This document shows, one piece after another, positions 48,908 to 56,540 of a DNA stretch of 64,000 nt (its first letter is position 1; each line of letters begins with the position of its first letter). The translations under genes and the position numbers were made by a program. The stretch spans positions 1 through 64,000 of the forward strand of contig NZ_MSTI01000091.1 in the NCBI RefSeq assembly GCF_001949125.1, read 5' to 3'. Below the pieces are notes generated by a model that saw only the letters and a list, made by a program, of their open reading frames with translations, was not told where the DNA came from and made no database searches. The stretch is from Deinococcus marmoris. Its GTDB lineage: Bacteria; Deinococcota; Deinococci; Deinococcales; Deinococcaceae.

Positions 48908-49184
48908 TTCTGAGGTTCATCCTGCGCCGTTTGTAATGCTGACCCAGGACGACTGCCCCAACTGCGAGCGCCTGAAACTGATGCTGGCACAGCCGCTTAA
49001 GGGCCAGTTTGACGCTCAGATCGAGGTGGTCCACCGCCAGCAGCACGCCGAGGCATTCGCCGCCCTGACCGCGAGCAGCGGCGTCCGCAGCACCCCGGCG
49101 CTGATCCACCGGGCCAGCGGAAAGGTGCTGCTGAACACCGGGGGACTGGGCGAGGTGCGGGGCTTCCTGACCGGGCAGGGCTGA
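48900..49184 (+). CDS. NrdH-like glutaredoxin/thioredoxin-fold protein
   Basis: A 94-residue thioredoxin-fold protein: FVMLTQDDCPNCERLKLML has a CPNC active site, and SSGVRSTPALIHRASGKVLLNTGG holds the cis-Pro. It probably reduces NrdE. The motif is not the CMQC/CVQC usual in NrdH, and the C-terminal WSGFRP-like segment of NrdH is missing, so it is a divergent member. The order nrdI-nrdE-nrdF-nrdH here differs from the common nrdHIEF. Confidence 0.82.
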   Translation: MTDSEVHPAPFVMLTQDDCPNCERLKLMLAQPLKGQFDAQIEVVHRQQHAEAFAALTASSGVRSTPALIHRASGKVLLNTGGLGEVRGFLTGQG

Positions 49185-49234
49185 GGCTCCACGTCCGTAA
49201 CCCACCCTCCTCCTGTCCGAAGTCCCAGCAGTAC

Positions 49235-49250
49235 CGCTGAGTTTTCAGCG
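49235..49250. terminator. Small hairpin between convergent genes
   Basis: CGCTGA-GTTT-TCAGCG forms a 6-bp stem with a 4-nt loop between the nrdH-like gene and the convergent unknown gene. There is no long T-run on either side, so it is only a possible bidirectional terminator. Confidence 0.25.
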
Positions 49251-49276
49251 AGAACGGCCAGGAGAACGGGCTGTGG

Positions 49277-50197
49277 TCAGCGCAGATCACTCCGCAGCAG
49301 CTCGACCATGCCCTTGACCGCGCGTTCCTGCATGGCCTTCAGCTCATCAGCGGTGGTTTTCTGGGCGGCGCGGACTGCCGCGAAATCACGGGCATCTTCC
49401 CCGGTCAGGCGCGTCACGCTGCTCTGAACGGTGAAGTGCGTTTCCGGCAGGCTGCCGAGGTTGCGCTCGGCGTCCTTGTGGCGCGCACTCAGGAAGGCTT
49501 GCAGCAGACCACCCTTGGCGCTGCGCTCCATCAGTTCGCGTTGCAGGGCACGGTCCTTGATGCCCTGGATGGCGTCCCAGGCGGCGTCGCCCAGCAACTG
49601 CGTCGCGTTGACGGGCTGGGCGTACTCGGTGGCCGTGACCTCCTGGCCGCCCTCGGTGCGCCGCCAGATGCGCAGAAACAGGCCGCGCTCCGGGGTCCAC
49701 ATCGTCTCGAAATCACGGGCGTCCTCGATCAGCACGCGCAGTTGCGCCGCACTCTTGATGGTCGTGCGCCAGCCCTCGCCCAGCACGCTCCAGTCGCTCA
49801 GGCCGTCGGCGTTGGGAGCGCCCAGGCTGGCGTAGCTGCGGGCCAGATGTTCGGCATCCTCTCCGGTGCGGCCCACCAGTGTCTTGCCCGCGAACAGTTG
49901 AATCTCGCCCGTGTCGGTCAGCGCCGCGCGGTGTTCCAGATGATGCAGGCTGTAGCCCCAGCGGTCCAGCGCCCCACGCAGCAAGGCCGTGAGCTGGGCG
50001 TCGGCAGTGGCCGGGTCCGCCACGATCCCCTTCACATCGGCGTCGATCTGCGCGGTGGTCAGCAGCCGCTGAAAACCGGTGGCGTCGCTGGGCACCGCGT
50101 TGCCGGGCACTGCGTCGCCGGGCGCTGGGGCAGGCGTGTCCTTGCGGCGGCTTCCCGATTGGCGGGTGGCGGATTGGCGGGTAGTCGTTTCGCTCAT
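49277..50197 (-). CDS. Uncharacterised 306-residue protein
   Basis: Not recognised. The first 40 residues are low-complexity (repeated TRQSATRQSG, then Pro, Ala and Gly), followed by a mostly helical protein with GALDRWGYSLHHLEHRAAL, LFAGKTLVGRTGEDAEHLARSYASLG and ELMERSAKGGLLQAFLSARHKDAERNL. The last 60 residues are helical and charged. No membrane segment or signal peptide is seen. A very good -10 (TATAAT, 50209-50204) six bases before the ATG shows a leaderless promoter, which fixes the start. It lies convergent to the nrd operon and divergent from anmK. Confidence 0.7.
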   Translation of the reverse strand: MSETTTRQSATRQSGSRRKDTPAPAPGDAVPGNAVPSDATGFQRLLTTAQIDADVKGIVADPATADAQLTALLRGALDRWGYSLHHLEHRAALTDTGEIQLFAGKTLVGRTGEDAEHLARSYASLGAPNADGLSDWSVLGEGWRTTIKSAAQLRVLIEDARDFETMWTPERGLFLRIWRRTEGGQEVTATEYAQPVNATQLLGDAAWDAIQGIKDRALQRELMERSAKGGLLQAFLSARHKDAERNLGSLPETHFTVQSSVTRLTGEDARDFAAVRAAQKTTADELKAMQERAVKGMVELLRSDLR

Positions 50198-50203
50198 ACC
50201 GTA

Positions 50204-50232
50204 ATTATAGAGGATTTTGGTGGCCCTGTCTG
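50204..50232 (-). promoter_or_regulatory. Leaderless promoter with perfect -10
   Basis: On the minus strand CAGACA (50232-50227), 17 bp, then TATAAT (50209-50204), followed by TACGGT and the ATG at 50197. Transcription would begin at or within a base or two of the start codon, so the mRNA would have no leader. Confidence 0.6.
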
Positions 50233-50322
50233 TGTGGCACACGGCGCAGAGGTTGTTTCCTGGCAATTCAGACTGAACGGGCCGTGGTCCGACCAGAGGG
50301 CGGATGGTACGGTGTGGGCGCA

Positions 50323-50391
50323 ATGATTGAGTCAGAACGCCCCGAACTTCAATTGGAACGGAGATTCTCACGGGCGGGTGGTCACCCGTGA
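50323..50391 (+). CDS. 22-residue leader peptide before anmK
   Basis: ATG at 50323 opens a 22-codon frame ([20 protein letters not shown]...HP) whose TGA overlaps the GTG start of anmK as GTGA. A TACGGT hexamer (50308-50313) ends nine bases before it, so this ATG would be close to the 5' end of the mRNA. Translation of the peptide would bring ribosomes to the anmK start, which has no good ribosome site of its own. It could equally be a chance frame. Confidence 0.35.
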   Translation: MIESERPELQLERRFSRAGGHP

Positions 50392-51554
50392 CCCGCGCGC
50401 CCCGCATCCTGGGCCTGATGACGGGCACCAGCATGGACGGCATCGACGCGGTGCTGATCGAGCTTGCAGGCTGGCCTGCGCTGGGTGCGGGTGGACGCCC
50501 TCCCGAATTGACTGGCCCCACCCCGCGCGCCACTGTGCTAGAACACCGCTTCACCCCGTTCGCCGATGACCTCCGTGCCGCGCTGCTGTCCGCCAGCCGC
50601 GACGAGGCAAAGACCAGCGAAATCACCCAGTTGAGTTTCTGGCTGGGCGAGGCGCTGGCCGATGCCGCCGCCGAACTTTCAGCAGACGCCGATCTGATCG
50701 CCAGCCACGGACAGACCGTCCACCACATTCCCGCGCCGGATGAAACGCGTGGCTGGCACACCCGCTCCACCCTCCAGATCGGCGAGGCGTCGGTGGTCGT
50801 GGAGCGCACCGGGAAGCCCGTGGTGTCCGATTTTCGCCCGCCCGACATGGTGGCCGGGGGTCAGGGTGCGCCGCTGGTGCCCTTTGCAGACCGGTTGATG
50901 TACGCCGAGGCTGGCGTGCGGCGTGCCATTCACAATCTGGGTGGCATCAGCAACCTGACCTATCTGCCGGGACTGGATGAGGCTGGCGTAATCGCTTTCG
51001 ATACTGGCCCCGCCAATGCCCTGATCGACGAGGCCGCCGAGTTGTTTGGGAAGAGATACGACGAGGGCGGACACCTGGGCGCAAGTGGTTATGTGGCTGA
51101 CAGTCTGGTGGAAATATGGCGGCAGGACGCCTATCTGGCCGCCCCACCACCCAAATCCACCGGGCGTGAGCGCTGGAACCTGCAACGCCTGCCCGGTGTC
51201 TTTGAATTGAATGCGGGGGATATTGCGGCCACCGTGACCGCCTTCAGCGCGCAGACGGTGGTGGACGCCTATCAACGGTTTGTGCTGCCGCATGGCCTGG
51301 ACGAGATCGTGGTGGCGGGCGGCGGCGCGTACAATCCCACGTTCATGGCGCAGCTCAAGGCGGCCCTGGCACCCATCCCCGTCCTGACCTTCGAGGAACG
51401 CGGCTGGAATTCCAGCGCGCGGGAGGCGGCGGCCTTCGCCATCCTGGGGTATTACGCGTATCAGGGCTGGCGAAATACATTGCCGCACACGACGGGGGCG
51501 CGGCACGCAGTGATCGCCGGAAAGCTCTCGCGGCCAGCGGGAGAAGGTAGCTGA
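50388..51554 (+). CDS. anmK: Anhydro-N-acetylmuramic acid kinase
   Basis: A 388-residue sugar kinase of the ASKHA fold. [20 protein letters not shown] is the family signature, followed by [62 protein letters not shown] and [15 protein letters not shown]. It phosphorylates and opens anhydro-MurNAc from cell-wall turnover to MurNAc 6-phosphate. The GTG start overlaps a short leader frame. The stop TGA is built partly from the ATACGG end of the repeat that follows. No murQ gene is next to it. Confidence 0.95.
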   Translation: MTRAPRILGLMTGTSMDGIDAVLIELAGWPALGAGGRPPELTGPTPRATVLEHRFTPFADDLRAALLSASRDEAKTSEITQLSFWLGEALADAAAELSADADLIASHGQTVHHIPAPDETRGWHTRSTLQIGEASVVVERTGKPVVSDFRPPDMVAGGQGAPLVPFADRLMYAEAGVRRAIHNLGGISNLTYLPGLDEAGVIAFDTGPANALIDEAAELFGKRYDEGGHLGASGYVADSLVEIWRQDAYLAAPPPKSTGRERWNLQRLPGVFELNAGDIAATVTAFSAQTVVDAYQRFVLPHGLDEIVVAGGGAYNPTFMAQLKAALAPIPVLTFEERGWNSSAREAAAFAILGYYAYQGWRNTLPHTTGARHAVIAGKLSRPAGEGS

Positions 51555-51650
51555 TACGGAATCCGTATGGGACAACTTGAACAGAGGAGGCCTGGACGCC
51601 CATCTGGAATTTCAGGCATTTCCAGCAGCTTCCCATTGGAATCCATATGG
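51553..51650 (+). repeat. TACGG-family repeat, degenerate copy
   Basis: The 98-bp copy starts GATACGGAATCCGTATGG and ends TTGGAATCCATATGG. The inner part CCTGGACGCCCATCTGGAATTTCAGG aligns with the right half of the 17343 copy (CTTGGACGCTCGTTCGGATTTCCAGG). The first bases complete the TGA stop codon of anmK. Confidence 0.6.
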
Positions 51651-51698
51651 AACCCCGTCCCTCACCCGCTGCGCCGACTCCCGGAAGATACTCGGGGC

Positions 51699-52445
51699 AT
51701 GACGCGGCGTCACTTCATGTCTGGCCTCTGCTTGCTGGCCTGTTTCGCGCTGGGCGGTGGACTCACGCAGACGGCTGCGGCACCTGGCCCGCCCAGTGCC
51801 GCAGACCGGGACCGCGACGGCTACCCCGACGCTGCCGAACTGGTGGGGCAGGACCGCGCCAATTTTGCCGACTGGTTCGCCGCCGTCGCCGAGAGCCAGT
51901 ACTACGGCATGAACGCCGACTGGAAGCCCGAGGACCGCGATTGCGGCGGCCTGCTGCGCTACGCCTTTACCAACGCGCTGATGCCGCACGACGCGGCGTG
52001 GTTCGCCAAATTCAGGTATTTGCCACGCCCGAAACTCGGCCCGGTGCAGGCGTTCAGTTACCCGCTGCCCGTCATCAGTCGCTCGGTGTTCCGGGTGGCG
52101 GGCGGGGCGTACCAGTCGGGCGATATCGGGGCTGGGAAGCTGGTGGGGCGCACGGGCGTCCAGTACCTCTCCACCTACTCGATGGTCCGCGTGTCGCGCG
52201 ACATGCAACAGGCCAGGCGCGGCGATCTGCTGATCTTCATCCGTCCGGGCCAGCGCTCGTATCACAGCATGGTGTACCTGGGAGACGGCAAGGTGGTGTA
52301 CCACACCGGAGCCAGCCCCGCAGAAGGTGGAGAGGTCCGGTTATTGACCGTTCAGAGCCTGCTGCGCTACGCCGAGCGCGCCTTTCACCCAGCGAGCAGC
52401 AACCCCAGCTTTCTGGGCGTTTACCGCTGGAAAATCGCAGATTGA
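51699..52445 (+). CDS. DUF1175 (YfaT-type) secreted protein
   Basis: A 248-residue protein. Residues 1-28 (MTRRHFMSGLCLLACFALGG...) form a signal peptide. After it comes DRDRDGYPDAAEL, an Asp-rich calcium-binding loop as in EF-hand or thrombospondin repeats, then the domain: YGMNADWKPEDRDCGGLLRYAFTNAL, FRYLPRP, RRGDLLIFIRPGQRSYHSMVYLGDGKVVYHTG and FLGVYRWKIAD. Cys in DRDCGGLLR and the His in SYHSMVY fit an NlpC/P60-like Cys-His fold. In enterobacteria the family sits beside alpha-2-macroglobulin genes; none is here. GATACT (51687-51692) may be its -10, which supports the start used. Confidence 0.75.
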   Translation: MTRRHFMSGLCLLACFALGGGLTQTAAAPGPPSAADRDRDGYPDAAELVGQDRANFADWFAAVAESQYYGMNADWKPEDRDCGGLLRYAFTNALMPHDAAWFAKFRYLPRPKLGPVQAFSYPLPVISRSVFRVAGGAYQSGDIGAGKLVGRTGVQYLSTYSMVRVSRDMQQARRGDLLIFIRPGQRSYHSMVYLGDGKVVYHTGASPAEGGEVRLLTVQSLLRYAERAFHPASSNPSFLGVYRWKIAD

Positions 52446-52453
52446 AGGCGTCT

Positions 52454-52520
52454 TAAGGATTCCGGTTGACCAGTGATGGAAGAACTGGGAAACCCGAACG
52501 GAGTGAGCCGCAATCCGTAT
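52454..52520 (-). repeat. Short repeat with TACGG-type end
   Basis: A 67-bp repeat from AGGATTCCGG to CCGCAATCCGTAT. Its ends resemble those of the TACGG family (ACGGATTCCGG), but the inner part (GTTGACCAGTGATGGAAGA, GGGAAACCCGAACGGAGTGA) matches the fragment at 41073-41110. Its last base is the first base (on the plus strand) of the ridA-like stop codon. Confidence 0.55.
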
Positions 52521-53020
52521 CAGTCGCGGATCAGCACCTCGGCCTCTACTTCCACCGGAATATTCCAGGGCAGTTCAGCCAGTCCCACTGCCGAGCGGGC
52601 GTGCTGACCGATCTCTGGGCCAAACACATCCAGGATCAGGGCAGAAAAACCGTTGATGACCTCTGGCAATCCGGTAAAGCCGGGCGCGGCGTTGACCATG
52701 CCGTGAACCCGCACCCAGGCCCTGATCCGGTCCAGATCGCCCAGCTCGCGGCGCAGGCTGCCCAGCACCGAGAGGGCCACCAGTCTTGCGCTGCTGTGGG
52801 CTGCACCGGGCGAAACTTCGCCGCCCACCTTGCCCACCTCACCCACCTTGCCCAGCGGCCCGGCCAGTGTGCCGTCCGGGGCCTGCGGACCGTGGCCGGA
52901 AATGATGGCGCGCGTGCCCACCACCCGCACCATCGCAAAGGGCAGGACCACTCCGGCAGGCAGCCGCACTGCTGGCGGCAGCACCAGTCCGAGTTCCCGG
53001 AGGCGGGCCTCAGCGCCCAT
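52520..53020 (-). CDS. RidA-family protein (YjgF/YER057c/UK114)
   Basis: A 166-residue protein starting MGAEARLRELGLVLPPAV. It has FAMVRVVGTRAIISGHGPQAPDG, then LSVLGSLRRELGDLDRIRAWVRVHGMVNAAP and SAVGLAELPWNIPVEVEAEVLI, the pattern of the longer RidA subgroup. In the true RidA group a conserved Arg deaminates reactive enamines; here the region GQHARSAVGLAELP has that Arg. The stop TGA is completed by the end of the adjacent repeat. It lies 80 bp downstream of the dienelactone-hydrolase-type gene. Confidence 0.82.
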   Translation of the reverse strand: MGAEARLRELGLVLPPAVRLPAGVVLPFAMVRVVGTRAIISGHGPQAPDGTLAGPLGKVGEVGKVGGEVSPGAAHSSARLVALSVLGSLRRELGDLDRIRAWVRVHGMVNAAPGFTGLPEVINGFSALILDVFGPEIGQHARSAVGLAELPWNIPVEVEAEVLIRD

Positions 53021-53090
53021 AACGGGTTCCGGGAGGGAAAACGTGGGCAACCTCCAGATTTTGATCCGGCCAGTCAAACTTCACAGACAT
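53010..53090 (-). CDS. 26-residue small frame overlapping the ridA start
   Basis: An ATG at 53090 with AAGGAAACCCA before it opens a 26-codon frame beginning MSVKFDWPDQNLEVAHV, ending 11 bases inside the RidA gene in another frame. It lies ten bases after the hydrolase stop. It may couple translation from the hydrolase gene to ridA, whose own start has no clear ribosome site. Expression is unproven. Confidence 0.3.
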   Translation of the reverse strand: MSVKFDWPDQNLEVAHVFPPGTRYGR

Positions 53091-53100
53091 TGGGTTTCCT

Positions 53101-54009
53101 TCACGGCGAGTCCATTTCCACGGCCAGCGCCTTTTCAAAGAACTGCACGAGTGTCTGGCGGGCGGCCTCCCGCGCTTCCGGGTGGGGAGCAGACCGCCCC
53201 TCGCCGCCCTGGCCCCGGTGCAACATCGGGTCACGGTAGGTATATGGGGCCTCGAACATGTTGAAGCCGTGTTCCGCGCCGGGATAGACGACGGTCTGAA
53301 TGTGGGCACGGTCCGCCGGGTCCAGATGGGCGATCAGCTCTGGCCCCGATTCGCCGGGATCGTCGTAACGGTCCAGCTCGCCCACCAGAACCAAGATGCT
53401 GGCCCCGGTCAGGTCACGAAATTCGTAGCCGGGAACGTTGTTGTAGATCCAGCAGGCCGGATAGAAGGCGGCGTGTGCGGCGAACTGCTGCCCTGCATCC
53501 AGATAGAGATCATGGGAGTTGCGGCCAGCACTGAGCAGGCTCATGACGCCGCCCCACGAGAAACCGACGATGCCGATCCGGCGGGCGTCCACCCCTGGAT
53601 GCGCGGCCAGCACAGCAAACGCGCCGAAGATGTCCGGCAGGGTTTCCCACGCCGCTGTCGGCCTGCCTTCCGAGCCGCCCGCCAGATTCCGCGCGCCCCA
53701 CATATCGATTTCCAGCGTGGCGATGCCTGCGCGGTTCAGGTCCAGCGCGTGCGCCTGCCCGCGTGAGTCGATGCCGTTGGAACCGTGGGCGATCACCACC
53801 GCAGGCCCAGGCCCATCTAGGACAGGGAGTTGAAGGCGTGCGCCGATCTGTAACGTCGTGCCGTCCAGCGCCTGCACCGGGAAACACAGATGCTGGATGC
53901 GTAGCGCTGGAAAGGGTTCACCTGTCGGAAGTGCGGGGGAGTTCACGGGCTGACCCCAGCCAGACACAGTGGCGGGGATGAACTGATGCGGAGCGGGATC
54001 ATGGGACAT
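53101..54009 (-). CDS. Dienelactone-hydrolase-family protein
   Basis: A 302-residue alpha/beta hydrolase: VVIAHGSNGIDSRGQAHAL, DMWGARNLAGG, the nucleophile in GIVGFSWGGVMS, Asp in VLVGELDRYDDPGES, and His in YPGAEHGFNMFEAPYTYRD. This Ser-type triad (rather than Cys) is found in many DLH relatives that act as carboxyl-ester hydrolases. The start ATG gives an N-terminus without a signal peptide. It is transcribed toward ridA. Substrate unknown. Confidence 0.8.
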   Translation of the reverse strand: MSHDPAPHQFIPATVSGWGQPVNSPALPTGEPFPALRIQHLCFPVQALDGTTLQIGARLQLPVLDGPGPAVVIAHGSNGIDSRGQAHALDLNRAGIATLEIDMWGARNLAGGSEGRPTAAWETLPDIFGAFAVLAAHPGVDARRIGIVGFSWGGVMSLLSAGRNSHDLYLDAGQQFAAHAAFYPACWIYNNVPGYEFRDLTGASILVLVGELDRYDDPGESGPELIAHLDPADRAHIQTVVYPGAEHGFNMFEAPYTYRDPMLHRGQGGEGRSAPHPEAREAARQTLVQFFEKALAVEMDSP

Positions 54010-54159
54010 CGTAGAAGCGCAGCGGGAAGGTGTCAATCGCATCCACCCGTTCAGCGTCAGCAGTCAGCACCTGCTGCCTTGATGAGAAGGGAACAGTTCG
54101 ACGGGCTTCCCACAAAACGCGTCTGAAAGCACTTTTTCTCTCAATACCCTGCCATGCCT

Positions 54160-54176
54160 TTAAGCTATCTTAAGGT
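54160..54176 (+). promoter_or_regulatory. -10 hexamer within a dyad before the histidine kinase
   Basis: TTAAG-CTAT-CTTAA (54160-54173) is a perfect 5-4-5 dyad. It contains TATCTT (54166-54171), a -10-like hexamer five bases before the ATG. The transcript would be leaderless and a protein bound to the dyad would block the promoter. Confidence 0.45.
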
Positions 54177-56396
54177 ATGGCTCATCCGGTCACGGCGTCC
54201 AGCACGTCGTCCCTTTTTCTGATCGAACATTTGCAGGCCGTCACGGAGCAGCTCTCCGCAGCGTCCACCACCGGGGAAGTGCTGGGCAGCGTGCTGGTGT
54301 CGCTGCGGGAAACGCTGGCCGACGCGAGCGGGACCCTGCTGCTGCTCGGCCCATCGGGAGAACATCTGGACGTCGGACCTGCCGGGGGAGAGGAGACAGG
54401 CCGCCGATCCGTGTGGACGGGCGGACCTCTGAACCACGCTGATCCTGCCGGGGACGCCCTGCTTCGGCGGGAAGCGCTGTACTTCGGGCGTCACGCCGAG
54501 CTGGTCCAGACTTACCCGGAACTGGCGGGCCGGATGAACCTGACAGCGCCTGATGTGAATTTACCTGTGCCCTCTGGAAATGTACCTGGGGCCAGCGCTG
54601 CGCTGCCGCTGGTGCTGGAGGGGCGCGGAATCGGCACCCTGATGGTGGACTTCCGAGAGCCGCATTCCTTCGCGCCGGAGGAGAAAGGCTTTCTGCGAAC
54701 GCTGGCCGCGCTGTGTGCTGTCGCGCTGGGGCGGGTGCGGCTGGGTGAAGAACTGGAGGCGCGGGTGGCCGCGCGCACCGCTGAATTGGAGGCGCAGTCC
54801 CGCTCGCTTCAGGAAGAACGCACGGCCCTGGACGCCTTCGTGGCCTATCAGGAAGCGGTGGGCGACGAGCGCGACGTGCAGGCGCTGGCGCGGCAGGCCA
54901 TTCAGGTGTTGCGCGCCAGCCTGCCACACGTCAGCGCCGCGTACTACGAACTCGACGGCCAACTGTGGAAGGCGCGGGCATGGTCCGGGGAGCTGTCAGA
55001 CGAGATGACCCGGCAGATTCGCTGCGGAGTGCCGCTGGACGCGCCCGATTTTGCCGAGGCCACCCGTAGTCGCGCCGCCGTCTTTGCGGACGGCTGGAAT
55101 GCCGGGCCGAACAGTCTGTCCGGTTCCACGCTGCCCGGCACCCCGATGTCCGGCGCGGTGGCCCTGGTGCCGCTGCTGACCGGGAACGAGTTGCACAGCC
55201 TGCTGGCGGTGGGCACCCCACAGGCCCACATCTGGAGTGAGCGCGAGCGGGCCATCGTGCGGGCGGTGACGCGCGGGCTTGCGCTGACGCTGGAGCGTTC
55301 GGCGGCGGCAGCGGCGCTGGACCGGACCCAGCATTACCTGAAGGTGGCCGCCGAGAACGCCCCGATCCTGCTGTTTGCCACCGACGCGCGGGGAGTCTTC
55401 ACCCTCTCGGAAGGCCGCCTGCTGGAGCAGCTTGGGCTGCGGCCCGGTCAGGCGGTGGGCCAGTTGGCCACGGCGCTGTTCGCCCGCGAGCCGGATCTGC
55501 GCGAGGGGCGGCGGCTGGCGCAGGCCCTGGACGGCGAGATCGCCCATGATCTGACGCACTTTGAAAGCAGCGGCGTGTCACTGGAAAGCTGGTTTATCCC
55601 GGTCAAGGATTCTTCCGGCGCGGTGACCGAGGTGGTGGGTGTGTCGCTGGACGTGACCGAGCGTCTGGAAACGCAGCGCCGCATCGAACGTGCCAACGCG
55701 GAACTGCGGCGCAGCAACGAGGAACTCGAACAGTTCGCGTATGTCGCGTCCCATGACCTGCAAGAGCCGCTGCGGACCATCACCAGTTTCTCGCAGCTCC
55801 TGATTACCCGCTACAGCGGTCAACTCGACCCCCGCGCCGAGGTCTATGTCCGCCAGATCAGTGAAGGCACCGGGCGCATGGCTCAGTTGTTGCAGGACCT
55901 GCTGGCCTTCGCGCGCGTGACCAGTGGGGCGGGGGCGCTGGTAGAGGTGGACATGAACACCGTGCTGGCCCAGGTGGTGCAGGACCTGCACGCGCGGACC
56001 CAGCAGACGGGAGCGGCCATCAGCGTCGGGGACCTGCCCCGCGTGCGCGGCGACGCCTCGCAACTGCGGCAGGTTTTTCAGAACCTGATCGGCAACGCCC
56101 TGAAGTTCCGTGATCCGCAGCGTCCCTCTGTCATTAGGGTAGAGGCTGTGCCGGACGGCGCGAATGTCCGTTTCTCGGTCAGGGACAACGGCATCGGGAT
56201 AGAGGCGGAATTCTTCGGGCGCATCTTCACCATCTTCCAGCGCCTGCATGGCCGCGAGGAGTACGAGGGCAACGGCATCGGCCTGTCGATCACCCGCAAG
56301 ATCGCCGAGCGGCACGGCGGCGAGGTCTGGCTGGACAGCGAGCCGGGCGCGGGCAGCACCTTTTTCCTGACCCTGCCCGCCGCCAGTGATCTGTAA
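54177..56396 (+). CDS. GAF-GAF-PAS sensor histidine kinase
   Basis: The 739-residue kinase has no membrane segment. Residues of about 15-190 form a GAF domain, followed by a coiled linker (LGEELEARVAARTAELEAQ), a second GAF domain (about 220-375), a PAS-like region (about 380-490), and the HisKA box AYVASHDLQEPLRTI near residues 522-535 with the phospho-His. The ATPase has N box GNALKFRD, G1 DNGIGIEAEF and G2 GNGIGLSITRK. The F-IFQRLH segment is typical of phytochrome-like kinases. No receiver or bilin-site Cys was identified. A response regulator is not adjacent; the GAF-GGDEF gene follows 144 bp later. Confidence 0.9.
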   Translation: MAHPVTASSTSSLFLIEHLQAVTEQLSAASTTGEVLGSVLVSLRETLADASGTLLLLGPSGEHLDVGPAGGEETGRRSVWTGGPLNHADPAGDALLRREALYFGRHAELVQTYPELAGRMNLTAPDVNLPVPSGNVPGASAALPLVLEGRGIGTLMVDFREPHSFAPEEKGFLRTLAALCAVALGRVRLGEELEARVAARTAELEAQSRSLQEERTALDAFVAYQEAVGDERDVQALARQAIQVLRASLPHVSAAYYELDGQLWKARAWSGELSDEMTRQIRCGVPLDAPDFAEATRSRAAVFADGWNAGPNSLSGSTLPGTPMSGAVALVPLLTGNELHSLLAVGTPQAHIWSERERAIVRAVTRGLALTLERSAAAAALDRTQHYLKVAAENAPILLFATDARGVFTLSEGRLLEQLGLRPGQAVGQLATALFAREPDLREGRRLAQALDGEIAHDLTHFESSGVSLESWFIPVKDSSGAVTEVVGVSLDVTERLETQRRIERANAELRRSNEELEQFAYVASHDLQEPLRTITSFSQLLITRYSGQLDPRAEVYVRQISEGTGRMAQLLQDLLAFARVTSGAGALVEVDMNTVLAQVVQDLHARTQQTGAAISVGDLPRVRGDASQLRQVFQNLIGNALKFRDPQRPSVIRVEAVPDGANVRFSVRDNGIGIEAEFFGRIFTIFQRLHGREEYEGNGIGLSITRKIAERHGGEVWLDSEPGAGSTFFLTLPAASDL

Positions 56397-56540
56397 CGGC
56401 TCTGGGTCCGCCTGAACGGCCCCGCAGTCCAGACCCGAAGCGCGAAATTCAACACAGAAACGGCTTGAAAATTAGAAAATCCGCACCCAGCCCACTTTCC
56501 TGTCATAAAAACGTGGTGAATGCTGAACTACATTGGAGTC

